Positions 33,947-43,900 of a stretch of 64,000 bases of DNA are shown one piece after another. Below the pieces are notes generated by a model. It searched no databases. It saw nothing but the letters and a program-made list of their open reading frames with translations, and had not been told where the DNA came from. The stretch is from CBDCUW01 sp965222745 (lineage in GTDB: Bacteria > Planctomycetota > Planctomycetia > Pirellulales > Pirellulaceae): contig CBDCUW010000005.1 in assembly GCA_965222745.1 (NCBI GenBank), forward strand, positions 1,054,001 to 1,118,000, written 5' to 3'. The position numbers were made by a program, and so were the translations under genes. Each line of letters begins with the position of its first letter. Within the stretch, counting starts at the first letter, position 1.

Positions 33947-34479
33947 GTCTCGTTCCTCCATTGGACTCGCAACTTTTCGAGTCCGTAGCGATATCGGCTG
34001 GCGGCGGTATTCGCGCTGACTCCCAACAGCTTGCCAATTTCGGCGAATGTCAGCTGGGCGTCGGTCTTCAGCACGATGACTTCACGCTGTTTTTCTGGAA
34101 GTTGCTGGATCGCTTGATTCAATGTTTCTTCGTGGAGTTTGGCTGGATCGGTTGTCGTAAGGTGGGCAATTTCGTCGAGCGAGTCACAGGAAGCTGGCCG
34201 CAAGTATTTTCGTTTCAGCAAGTTCGCGGCGACGCGATGCAGCATCGTGAACAGGTAAGCATTCAGGTTTTCAACAGTTGCCAAACGGTGTCGTGATTTG
34301 ACGAGTGCCACAAAAACCTCCTGAACTGCATCGTCGGCGTCCGCGTCCGACGCGAGCATACGGTACGCCGCTCGGCGCAATCGCGGCCCAACCGCATCCA
34401 GCAATTCGCCGAACGCTTCTTCATCACCCGCGGCAAGTGCGGGCTTCAGATCGTTGATAGGGTGGAATGAGTCAGGCAT
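33940..34479 (-). CDS. ECF-type RNA polymerase sigma factor
   Basis: The 179-residue protein has region 2 (RLRRAAYRMLASDADADDAV, QEVFVALVKS) and region 4 with the helix-turn-helix LTFAEIGKLLGVSANTAASR followed by YRYGLEKLR. Length fits an ECF sigma factor without extension. It heads the operon sigma, anti-sigma, secreted protein. A recognisable autoregulatory promoter was not seen upstream. Confidence 0.94.
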   Translation of the reverse strand: MPDSFHPINDLKPALAAGDEEAFGELLDAVGPRLRRAAYRMLASDADADDAVQEVFVALVKSRHRLATVENLNAYLFTMLHRVAANLLKRKYLRPASCDSLDEIAHLTTTDPAKLHEETLNQAIQQLPEKQREVIVLKTDAQLTFAEIGKLLGVSANTAASRYRYGLEKLRVQWRNETC

Positions 34480-34965
34480 GTGCGTCTATTGTGTAAGAGC
34501 GTCCCATGCACGAGATTTGTCTTTTTCGGTCCAAGATTTCGGCAGATCGCCCAAAACCGATCGTAAGAGGGTGAGGACTAGCAGGCTGCTGACTTCTGGC
34601 AGATTAGTCGGACGACGTCAAATTCTACGTGCATTGACCGCGTTTTCTGCAGTCACCTTTCCCTTCGAGATGGTTCCTCCGGGAATGGAGTGGCCATTGA
34701 CGTTGTACCCATTCGTGCTCGTGCTCGAACGAACAACTTTGGCCGCTATCAGACACGAAGCAGCAAGCACCAGCGTGCCGATCGATTACGAGCACCGCTG
34801 GCGCTGAGCACGAGTACGAGCAGAAAAGAAGCAGGAGTATGAGCAGGAGCAAAAGGCATTCGGCCTGATCGGCAGCTCGTTGGATGCTACCACTGAACTT
34901 CATGAAGAGTGTTCGGGAGAGGCCGGGGTTCTCCGCCCCGTGGGGAGGGCTTGGGTGCAGCTTGG
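34480..34965. other. Gap with GAG-rich low-complexity sequence
   Basis: No supported gene in these 486 bases. A low-complexity stretch of CGAGCACGAGTACGAGCAG type occurs at about 34806-34855, and the complementary pattern (CGTGCTCGTGCTCG) at about 34713-34728, so the two can pair. This type of repeat is often seen between genes in planctomycetes. The sigma factor promoter should lie near 34480-34560. Confidence 0.55.
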
Positions 34966-35820
34966 CTAGAAGCCGCTTGGCACTGCTTCTATGATTCCTT
35001 GCAGTAAACCATGCCCCACCGTATTCGATTTGAGATATCTGGTTGGCGGGCTTGAACCGTTCGGAACCACTTTCAAGCTGAGGTCGATGGGCCTTTCGGC
35101 ATGGGCTGAGATGCCGTAGCGATAAAACGATAGGACGGAGGTGGTGGCTGTGTGGCACTGTACGCATTGACTGAGGCCACCGGGAATGAAATCTGCCCCC
35201 ATCAACGGTTCCGTGGCGCCGACTCGGCGCAAGGAAGTTTTTTGCGGGGCGCGGAGCAGACGCGGATACGATAGACGGAAAGCCGCGCTCTTCATGGGTA
35301 ATCCAACGCCCGATTTGGGGTTGACCATCGATGTCGCCTCGTTCACTTCGATCGATTCGATCAAGGGCGTCGAAGCCAATTCACCACTGGGCGTGATGGC
35401 AAGCATCCGAGACAGAAGCAACGTTTGAGTTCCACTGGGAATCGCCGGTGCAGGTCCTGTTGGCTCCTTCGCGGCCACGCCAACGTCGGGCAGCAACGGT
35501 CGCGCTACCTGGCGAGCACGTTTGTTAAAAGACTCGACAAACTTCAAACCTTCGTCGCGTCCGCTGGGTAATCGCAAAAACAGCAGTGACTCCGACCGAT
35601 GTTCCCGACTCGCCTCGTGAACGACTGCGATACGGTCGTTCGACCAGTAGACGACCTGTAGCCACGGTCCATCTTGCTTGAAGAGGTCTTCTGGCAATTC
35701 AAGGCGATTGGCGACCCTTATCGGTTCTCCTGCGTCTGACAGCGGTTGCGTGGTGTAGTTGTTCGGCAGCTGTTCGATTTGATCTTTGGTCAATGCCAGT
35801 TGCCTGATCAATCTCGCCAA
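34966..35820 (-). pseudogene. 5'-truncated CxxCH protein next to the DDE insertion sequence
   Basis: An open frame of 284 codons has only a TTG as possible start, and in-frame sequence upstream ends at a stop about 14 codons further on, right where the IS repeat begins. The protein begins as if in the middle (LIRQLALTKDQIEQLPNNY). It has one haem-type motif, LSQCVQCHTAT, near the C-terminus. The likeliest reading is a gene whose 5' part was lost at the insertion sequence; the far side of the element (37634-37673) does not hold the missing piece. It could still be expressed from the TTG. Family unknown to me. Confidence 0.65.
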
Positions 35821-35851
35821 TAGGTTGTTTGAAGGACGTCCCTTGCAAAAT

Positions 35852-37633
35852 CACTCTCCCTCCGGGAGGGTCGGACGCGGTAGCGGCCGGGGAGGGCATG
35901 GTGGGCACACCCTCTCCGGGCCTGAGAGCCCGACTCTGGGATGGTGAAAACTCGCTACGCGGCTGAAAAAAGTGTTTCGTTGGTCTTTGCCTGGGCGTAT
36001 GCTCGGGTGCGACGGGATTGCGTCGAATTGGTTAGCCCCGAAGATCTTAACCAGGCTTTGACGTCTTTGTTTAAGACCTTCGTGAATCGCCCTCGGATCT
36101 TTGCCGCAGTGCACTCGTCAAACTGAGTCGCGAAGACCGCAAGCAAGCTCGTAAATGTTCCTCGACCGTGATTTCCTTGTAACGCCTTGAATCCCCCAAA
36201 TCCGGATTCGAGCACTTCGGTGCTGCTGGGCAAGATGATGTCGGTGCAATCGAGCTTCTCAAGTTGAGCTTCGTTGTGCTGATAGAATGAGACAATTTGA
36301 TCGCTAAATTGAAACGCCAACTCGTCCCGGACTTCACAATTCGATAGACGTTCTCGCAGGCTTTCACTGGCTCCGGCGAATACGCCTCGTTCGCTTGCCA
36401 TCGTTAATGTTTCGCCAATCAAGCGACGGTACTGACACCACAGTTGCAAGTCGGCCTCGAACTGACTGATCCAGCCCAACTTCTCGACGATGCGTTCATG
36501 ATTCGAGCAGGTCGTCTGGGTCAATTGGTTCTCAATCATCTTCGCCCAGTCGATCAATCGTCCAAAATCCATAAAACGGCCTTTCTCCTTCTTTCGAGGT
36601 GGCAAGAGATGCTCCAGTTCGGTCTGCTGAATCGCCGCAGTGGTCGTGCCCAGTTTGGCCGAAAACGCTTTCCATCGCTCGTCGCCACGAAGCAGTTTCT
36701 TCAGCAAATTGGCAACCTTGTGCTTGATGTCGTCGAGGTGGACTCCCGAAAAATCCTTGCTCTTTAGGCGGCGAACGCCTTCGTGCAACTCACACGCTCC
36801 GTCGCTGAGAACCGCCAGCGGTGTACCAAACTGCTCAGCGGTATCACTCAATTGTTTGGCCACTTCTTCTTTGTCGCGTGAGGACGTTGGTAAAACCGCA
36901 AGTGGCGTCATGTCTTGACGTCGCAGAGCGCGATCGTTTGGCAACTGGCTCCGGCGAATCCCCAGCACAACGAGCACAAACATTTTTCCTAACTGAACGC
37001 TGTGGTCGATCATCCACACCCAGTCGTCTGCTCGGGACGCTTCTTTGAGGATCGCAACGCCATTGCGACAGATCCAGTTTCGCACCGCATCTCTTGAGGG
37101 CACTTCGATTTGCAGGTGAAAGGTTTCGGCAAAGCACTCGATGACTTTGGGAACTGCTCGGACTCCAATCAGTAGGCTCAGTTGGCAGCAAAGACAGATC
37201 ATTTCGGCACTGAATTGATGACCGGGCAAGTTTTTCCAATTTGGCAGGGAGTTGGCCGAGTGTGTGACCTGTCGGTCGAGACGCTGTTGAAGATTCTCAG
37301 TCAGATTTCGCAGCCGCGTCTGTTCCCGCTGAGCCTGCTTGAGTTGAAGGCGCGTCTCTTGAATCTCCTGTCGCAAACGCAATGCACGCGTTTTCCAGCG
37401 ATTTCGAGAGAAGAACAACGACCGTGAGAGACATCGCCAAGGCGACTTGAAATGCTTGAGTGTTTTAGCGGATGATACGTGCACTGTTGCGCTCCTTCGC
37501 TTCGTGGGTTTAGACACAAAACGAATACGCTGGGGCGTAACAGTTTTAAAACATCAATTCTCCGTAAATCCCCTAAACCCCGGCGGTTTCACCATCCCAG
37601 CCCGACTCTCCCGGAGGGCCCGGAGGGAGAGTG
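35852..37633 (-). mobile_element. Insertion sequence with DDE-type transposase and nested inverted repeats
   Basis: The transposase gene (35955-37517) is bracketed by two nested inverted repeats: CTGGGATGGTGAAA at 35936-35949 against its complement at 37587-37600, and CACTCTCCCTCCGG at 35852-35865 against its complement at 37620-37633. The inner pair lies just outside the gene and probably marks the IS ends; the outer CTCTCCC-rich pair may be a palindromic target repeat into which it moved. No target-site duplication could be recognised. Confidence 0.7.
35955..37517 (-). CDS. Putative DDE-type transposase with N-terminal coiled coil
   Basis: The 520-residue protein opens with a basic segment and a coiled coil (LRLRQEIQETRLQLKQAQRE). 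A catalytic-looking core follows: VWMIDHSVQLG (first Asp, about residue 172), AVLSDGACELHEG (second Asp, about 238) and a late SSTEVLESGFGGFKALQG (Glu, about 445), the spacing of an RNase-H-fold transposase with an insertion. Start codon is GTG 37517. Terminal inverted repeats flank it. I cannot name the IS family, so the catalytic residues are inferred from pattern and order. Confidence 0.72.
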   Translation of the reverse strand: MSKPTKRRSATVHVSSAKTLKHFKSPWRCLSRSLFFSRNRWKTRALRLRQEIQETRLQLKQAQREQTRLRNLTENLQQRLDRQVTHSANSLPNWKNLPGHQFSAEMICLCCQLSLLIGVRAVPKVIECFAETFHLQIEVPSRDAVRNWICRNGVAILKEASRADDWVWMIDHSVQLGKMFVLVVLGIRRSQLPNDRALRRQDMTPLAVLPTSSRDKEEVAKQLSDTAEQFGTPLAVLSDGACELHEGVRRLKSKDFSGVHLDDIKHKVANLLKKLLRGDERWKAFSAKLGTTTAAIQQTELEHLLPPRKKEKGRFMDFGRLIDWAKMIENQLTQTTCSNHERIVEKLGWISQFEADLQLWCQYRRLIGETLTMASERGVFAGASESLRERLSNCEVRDELAFQFSDQIVSFYQHNEAQLEKLDCTDIILPSSTEVLESGFGGFKALQGNHGRGTFTSLLAVFATQFDECTAAKIRGRFTKVLNKDVKAWLRSSGLTNSTQSRRTRAYAQAKTNETLFSAA

Positions 37634-37673
37634 TTGTCAAATGACGAAGTCGGAGCACTCCAAAAGTGCGAAC

Positions 37674-38777
37674 CTAGGTTTCATCCAGCAGGAAACGTTG
37701 GGCCCGGCGCAGGCCGACTGCTCTGGACGATTGCCAAACCGTACTGACCTGGCCGATGTGTTGGACCAGGCTGGGGGTGGGATACCAAAACGGGATGTTG
37801 CGCTGCCATGCCCACGATCCCACTCGGCTGTCGATTCCTGCGGTGCTGTCGATCAATTCCAGTTCGTTTTGCCGGATCGATTCGGTCAATTCCACAGCGA
37901 TGGACATGGGAAAGGCCCAGGCAACTGCACCCAGCGACCACGGCTGTTTCAAAGGTTGCCAGCCGTTTTCGCCGGTCGTGTAGTCGGCGGATGAATAGAG
38001 TGAAACCATGCAATGCTGACTTTGGGGCCAAAGCAAAGTCTCCAGGTATTGCCGTAGGGCGCAGCCGGCGGGAAACAAAGCATCGTCTTGGAACAGTAGC
38101 ACCACGTCGGCATCCGAATTCTGCTCGACCAGACCGGCTAGGGCGCGCTTCCAGGCGATCCATGCACCTGAGGGCGAGGATCGGGAGACCTGGCGGCAGC
38201 CTTGCAGGGAATCTGGGATGGTGACCGTTCCGTCGGCGAAGATCGTTACTTCCATGTCGATCCAGCCACAGCCCAGAAAACTTGCCAAAGAGGTTTCCAG
38301 TGTCGGTTGCCGCCGCGGACAAGTCGTCACACCGACCGCCCACCGACGCACGTTACCTGTGGCTTTGGCGGTGATCGGAAGAATCGTTTCGACCTCGGCC
38401 ACAGAGAGTTCTGTGGCAGCGGTAAATCGCTGCACGTCATCGACACAATCTTCTTCTTCGGGCAAGAGCGTGGGAACTTGTGACTTTGCCCGTTCGATCA
38501 ACGCCTTTGCCTTTGCCGTGTCACACTCGCTTGTTCCGCCGCGAGAAGTCACCTCTTCGGCTAGTTGGAATAGCAAGGAAGCGACAACCGGATTCAAGTC
38601 GTCTTGAGTCGGTAAGAACGAATCGCAACACGCCTCGCATGCACCGTCGGGGATTTTCAGGAGGCTGCGATCGGTCACGCCCGATAGTTCTTTCAGTAAA
38701 CGACAAGCCGAGCTGTGGTGATCGATGGGGACTCGATACCTACAATCCTCTGCAGTGCGTTTGCCTGTGACGTTCAT
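37674..38777 (-). CDS. Glycosyltransferase-like protein with Cys-rich N-terminal domain
   Basis: The 367-residue protein has an N-terminal segment with Cys 12, 25, 47, 50 and 51 (ACEACC) followed by LNPVVASLLFQLAEEV, which resembles the start of the neighbouring gene product. The C-terminal half looks like a GT-A fold: WAVGVTTCPRR, then VVLLFQDDALFPAGC with a likely metal-binding acidic motif, and later WAFPMSIAVEL. ATG 38777 overlaps the stop of the upstream gene by four bases (ATGA), so translation is coupled. A longer frame from 39092 is rejected because it runs antiparallel in sense to the coupling. Donor and acceptor unknown. Confidence 0.75.
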   Translation of the reverse strand: MNVTGKRTAEDCRYRVPIDHHSSACRLLKELSGVTDRSLLKIPDGACEACCDSFLPTQDDLNPVVASLLFQLAEEVTSRGGTSECDTAKAKALIERAKSQVPTLLPEEEDCVDDVQRFTAATELSVAEVETILPITAKATGNVRRWAVGVTTCPRRQPTLETSLASFLGCGWIDMEVTIFADGTVTIPDSLQGCRQVSRSSPSGAWIAWKRALAGLVEQNSDADVVLLFQDDALFPAGCALRQYLETLLWPQSQHCMVSLYSSADYTTGENGWQPLKQPWSLGAVAWAFPMSIAVELTESIRQNELELIDSTAGIDSRVGSWAWQRNIPFWYPTPSLVQHIGQVSTVWQSSRAVGLRRAQRFLLDET

Positions 38778-40585
38778 GGGCGGATCGGCCGGGTAAGGCC
38801 AACGTGGCGATGGAGCGAACCGAAGGGACGTGGATCGAAAGAGCCGCCGCCGTAGCGAATCAGACGCCGATTGAGTTCCTGGTGAGATTCCTGGTTGGCC
38901 TGACTGCCCAGTCCGCTGCTGCAGTGCTGTGTTGCCGACGAACTGTGGCAACGATAGCGAAGTAGCACGTCGCGGGTCACGGCGATGTTGCTGCGCGAAT
39001 AGTAGGCTCTTGCCTGCAGTTCCGTATCGACGCCGGTTCGGTTTCGTTTGGCTTCGCCAAAATCGGCGTATCCGCCCAGCTGTCGAAACCAATCGACTTT
39101 CATGACCAACGTTGGGTTTTCCAGATAGTATCCAGCACTTCGGCGTCGAGGATACTTGGAGCGACGGAAAAATTTTCGAGCCTGAGATGGAGCTCGGTTT
39201 TGATGGGAATGTGCCTCTTCCGATGGAATGTGCGCGACGTGAGGGATGATCTGCGGGTCGCCGAAAAGTTCGGTTGCCGATCCCATCAGGTCAGCACCCG
39301 ATACTTCCAGCAGATGGCAACAGCGTGATAGCCTTTCGGGCAGACTGATATCGTCGGCGTCTTGGACGGCGACCATCGATGTTTCGGCAAAATGGGAGAC
39401 ATTGTTGAAGGACGAAAACGGGCCGAGATTTCGCCGGTTGCGATAGAAACGAATGTTCGGATGACTTTGGAACGAATTAAAAAAATCGTCGGTTGGTTCG
39501 CGGCTATCGTCGTCGACCAGATGGATCACCACGTCAACCTCCCGCTGTGCGAGAAGGCTTTCCAGTGATTGGCGGACGAAATCAAGTTGGTCACGAAACG
39601 GCAGCACCACATCGCAAGCAGCGCGCCGTTGAGGAAATCCGTCGCCGCTGCCGGCAATGGGTTCCATTAACGGAATGAGCGCATCGGGCTGTTGCCCAAA
39701 GGCGGGCAACGAATCGGCCACTGCATGTTCGTCGATGATGAATCTTCGCTGCTGTTTTGTGGCGCGAGTTAAAAATTCGGTGGCCGCATCAAGGCGTGTT
39801 CGGCAGATGCCTCCCATGTCTGCCACGGTGGCACGCCGCATGACCAAGGTGGGTAGCTGCAGCGTGATTTCGTTGTGGTTGCCATCCGGTGAAGAGGAGA
39901 CGAGCAGCGAGTCGTTCCGGTCGATCGCAGCGGCATAGAATTCACCCCCGTCTCGGTCCAATGCGAACAAGGCTCGAAACAACCGATCGGGGCGACTCAG
40001 GGTATCGGCGGTCTGAACGGCGACGAAGGGAGTTTCCAGTCGTGGCACAAGCGTGTGCAATACCTGCCAGGTCGCGGGACCTGGCAATGGCGATTTGGCG
40101 ACGTGGTGCAACCGCACGTTGGGAAGCTGTTTGTACTGCTGAATCGCCATGTCAGTGCCGCCGTCTACGATCAAATGCAGCACCACGAAAACATTTTTCT
40201 GATCGAGCACTCGATCGGCGATTTGCGCAAGTTCCCGTCCGCCGGCGCGGCAATCCAGCAGAACATCGCAGCAATAGGTTGCCGGTGCAAAATGGATGGC
40301 CGATTCCAGCAAGATGGCTGATTGAGCCCAATTGCGCAACAGAAATTGTGCCGAATCGGAGTCGCCGTCAGCGTTTTCCGTGGCGTGAAAAACGAGCGAA
40401 GAAATGACGGGATTGGTTTCCGGCGACGCCAGGGGCGGCTGCTGCACACAAACTTCACAGGCGGACTGATGGACACGGCAACGATCATCTGCCGCGCCCG
40501 TCAGCCGCCTGACGAAATCACAGACGGCAACGTCATCGTCGCCCGTTTCGAGCGGTTGCCGAAATGGGCAGGAAATGGAAACCAC
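38774..40585 (-). CDS. Glycosyltransferase family 2 protein with Cys-rich N-terminus, two GT-A-like parts
   Basis: The 603-residue protein starts at GTG 40585. Its N-terminus has Cys 6, 22, 36, 43 and 46 (CEVC) and NPVISSLVF, matching the downstream gene product. A first GT-like part contains VFVVLHLIVDGGTDMAIQQY. The second, from about residue 330, is a clear GT2 domain: CDVVLPFRDQLDFVRQSLES, HLVDDDSREPTDDF, YRNRRNLGPFSSFN, and VAVQDADDISLPERL with the DxD motif. It likely transfers a sugar in surface polysaccharide or glycoprotein synthesis. It is followed by the coupled 37674-38777 gene and preceded three bases away by a small gene. Confidence 0.87.
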   Translation of the reverse strand: MVSISCPFRQPLETGDDDVAVCDFVRRLTGAADDRCRVHQSACEVCVQQPPLASPETNPVISSLVFHATENADGDSDSAQFLLRNWAQSAILLESAIHFAPATYCCDVLLDCRAGGRELAQIADRVLDQKNVFVVLHLIVDGGTDMAIQQYKQLPNVRLHHVAKSPLPGPATWQVLHTLVPRLETPFVAVQTADTLSRPDRLFRALFALDRDGGEFYAAAIDRNDSLLVSSSPDGNHNEITLQLPTLVMRRATVADMGGICRTRLDAATEFLTRATKQQRRFIIDEHAVADSLPAFGQQPDALIPLMEPIAGSGDGFPQRRAACDVVLPFRDQLDFVRQSLESLLAQREVDVVIHLVDDDSREPTDDFFNSFQSHPNIRFYRNRRNLGPFSSFNNVSHFAETSMVAVQDADDISLPERLSRCCHLLEVSGADLMGSATELFGDPQIIPHVAHIPSEEAHSHQNRAPSQARKFFRRSKYPRRRSAGYYLENPTLVMKVDWFRQLGGYADFGEAKRNRTGVDTELQARAYYSRSNIAVTRDVLLRYRCHSSSATQHCSSGLGSQANQESHQELNRRLIRYGGGSFDPRPFGSLHRHVGLTRPIRP

Positions 40586-40588
40586 GAG

Positions 40589-40807
40589 CTAGGCGGTGGC
40601 CGGCGCCAAGCAGGGAGTGGCACGCAATTGACCTTTGAATCGACCTGCAATCGCAGGCGGATCACCCGCCACGCCACCGTTTTTCGCCTCGACAGATTTC
40701 AGCTGCCATGCCTGGCCGTCATATTCCCAAAGGGTTAGTCCCTGGGGAGCTGAACGGCCGTCGCTTGATTGAATGCTTAAGAATACGTCTGACTGCGCGT
40801 CCCACAT
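40589..40807 (-). CDS. Small conserved-looking hypothetical protein
   Basis: The 72-residue product (MWDAQSDVFLSIQSSDGRSA, then LTLWEYDGQAWQL) ends three bases before the glycosyltransferase GTG. It is predicted soluble and compact, with no family I recognise. Its placement in tight order with the glycosyltransferase genes and its protein-like composition support a real gene; a longer in-frame start at 40867 exists but is less likely. The start ATG 40807 has no strong Shine-Dalgarno. Confidence 0.6.
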   Translation of the reverse strand: MWDAQSDVFLSIQSSDGRSAPQGLTLWEYDGQAWQLKSVEAKNGGVAGDPPAIAGRFKGQLRATPCLAPATA

Positions 40808-40908
40808 GAGAGTTGATCCTTCCGCAAATAAAGGTTTTGAGGCGCTGCGTTCTTCGCGAAACCTCATGAAGCAGGCATGAAGATAACGTTGTCTTGGAAA
40901 ACAATCAA

Positions 40909-43900
40909 TTATTTATCATCGTTCTGCCCAACCACGACGTCTGACGGTTCCGAGTCGTGTACAGATGTTGCGGATCGCGCGATGCGAAATCCCAGTGAAT
41001 AAAACCGGGTCCCCGCTGGCCACACTCCCTCGCGGAACGATCGGTCCGATTTTGCGCCGTTGTTGTTGTTACCGCGAAACTGGCGAACGTTGCTGCTGTC
41101 CCACTGGCCACCGGCGGAGCACCATTCTGAAACATTTCCGCAGGTTCCGAACAAACCCAAGGTGTTGGGCATGAATGTGCCCACCGGATGTGTCGCGATG
41201 TTGGGATTGTTGTCGTACCAGGCAAAGTTGGTTTGAAGTGATAAGTCGTAGCCAAAGGGAAAGGGTGTGACGGCGCCGGCGAAACAGGCCGCTTCCCACT
41301 CTTCGGGTGTCGGCAGGCGGTAACCTCTGCGGTTTAGGTAATCGGGGTGAAGACCGATCGGCTCGTCAGACGCTTCTTGGGACGGCGGTACGTCTTTGGG
41401 TATGTCTTGGAGAGGCGGATAACACATATCCTCCTCACCAAGACCATCTTTCTTGGACCGCCAGCGACAATAGGCAATGGCATCGAACCAGGAGACCAAA
41501 TGCATCGGACAGTCATGGGACGCGGCTCGATCCGGCATGATCGAACTGACTCGGCCTGCCCGGAATTTCAAAAACTGTTCGATGGTGACTTCGTGGGAAG
41601 CGATCTCGAAGTCCAGGCCGTCCCCGGTCACTTGAATCATGGTTTGGCCGTGCGGGGTGACCGACCAGTTGCCCTTCCCGGTTTGGTTTTCCGCGTTGTC
41701 AGCTTGGGTTTTTGCCAGCCAATCGTCTTGTTCAAATCGCCTCAGCAGGTAGGAGGCGGCGCTATGAACGCCACTATCGCCGTTTTCCTGATGTTTTTCC
41801 TTGGCAAGGAAAATGATTCGACGCAAGTCGGTCGGATCGAACTGCTCCGGAGAATATTTTCCCAACGCCAGCAACAGCCCGGCGGTTTCACCTGGGTCTT
41901 CGGCCGATTCCAATCGGTTGAGCAGTTTCGCGGGGGCGATTTCAAACCTGGAGATTCGGTCGATCAACCAGGATCGAGAATCGGGGATCTTCGAGTGATG
42001 CAGCAACGGCCAAACCGTTTCGTCGGCGCTTTGTGCCATCAACAGAATCGCTGCGTTCGCTTGCCGGTTGGCCTTTCGATTCTGGACCGCTTTCGGGTCC
42101 TCCAAATCGGGGGAGCTGTCGACCGTTTGGGTCAACAGGCTATGGATGTCGTCGAAGTTTTTGCCAAGCGATTTGAGCACCGCAACCGTTCTGGGGCCGC
42201 GCACGTCCAATAGCACATCGGCAAGCCGCGGCAGGTCATCGGCATAAAGGTCCATCACGCAGTTGATCGCCAAGTCGCGCCGCTGGGATTCAGATGGATC
42301 GCGAATCGCTTTCCACAGCGGCTGAAAAACGACCGACTTGGCCGGTCGAATGCATTCCACAAGTCCCAGATAAACTCGAGGCTGTTCCGCAATGTGGTCC
42401 ATCAGTTGATTGCCGACAAAGCTCGCCACGGATTGCCATTGTTCCGAATTCGCATCGCCCGATGGGGGATCCAACGTGGCGAGCGCTAGCGCCGATCGAA
42501 AGCGGAGATTCGAATCGGCTTTTTCGTTCAGCAGTGTCTTCCATAAATTTTCCAGTAGCCGATCGACGTTGTGCGAGGTGAGTTGCTGCGAGATCACCAG
42601 CTGCAAATCGAAATCGACCAACAGTTGTTGTCGGCTGACAAAGTCAAACAGTTCCTTGTCTTGAGGATCGACGGCAAGCAAACCAATCGCCGTATGAGTT
42701 TTGGCTTTGGAGTCTTCCTTCATGCGGTCGAATCTGGAACGCAATTCCGGAAGGCTCCATTGTTTGGTCTGCCGGATCTGTTGAACGATCTGCGGTACTT
42801 CCGGAGTGCTGGCGACTTGCAATTGGTCGGCCAGCGCAACAGCGCGGTTCAGGCCGCTCCACCAGTAGGCGCCCCAGGCACCCAGCGCCAGCAGGCAGAC
42901 GGTGACCACGGTCCCGACGAGATGCTTGCGCGTTGCCGCTTCGAGCATCTTTTGTTGCGAACTATCGCGGTGGGACCGCTTGGTTAGCAGATGAAAGTAA
43001 ATCCATTCCACCCAGGTTGGCAGGTGCCGTTTGTCGGGTCGGGCTTTCCAGAGTTCGGCGCGGTCAACCAATAGCAGCGCCGCCCGGCCTCGCATGGTCA
43101 GCTGCTGGTGCATCTCCAGCCATTGCCGCACCGCCGGCACCAGGAAGTCATGAGTCAGCTGATAGAATCGTTCGGAAGAGGAGGACGAGTCGCCGCTGGA
43201 GGGACGTTTGACCCCCGTCGGATCGGCCGGTGTGATCAACCGCAGATCGCTATCGAGGATCTTCATCAATTGATTGAACTGTTGCGGCTGGTTTTCATAG
43301 CCTGAAACCTCACGCAGTTCATCTTCCAAACGCATCGCGCCTCGGATATTCGACCCCGCTTCGGGAAGGAGCGCGGCCAGGATGGCTTGGACTGCCCGTT
43401 GATGAGACCGGTTTTGCGCCGGCGCGTTGGGCGAGGAGAACGATTCGTCCAAAAACCGGGCGCCCACGCCTTCGATCCCGCCCAACATGCTGAGCGATTT
43501 GGCGTCCCAGGGCCGGCTTTTCATCATTTCCGCAAATGTCGCCAGCCGCACCGGAATGACGGCACCATGTTCCGTCAACCCCTCGATCGCCTGCTGCAGA
43601 AAGACCTCTTGTTGCCTCGACCATTCCTTGCTGTGTTCGGGAAGCTGGCCGTAGGCGCGGCCGAATTCGGCCAGCACATTGCGGGCGTGTGTCTGATCAA
43701 ATCGATCCACTAACGCCAAATTGCGCGTGCTGACCAGATCGACCTCCAATTCCTCCATCAGTTGGCTGACGGCAAGCCAAAAATCGTCGCGCACCAGGAA
43801 CAGGCATTGCACGTTCAATCCGTCACATTGCCGTAGCGCAATCGGCAACAGTTCATCGTCGTCTTCGTTTCGAGCGTGCAACCACTGTTCGAACTGATCG

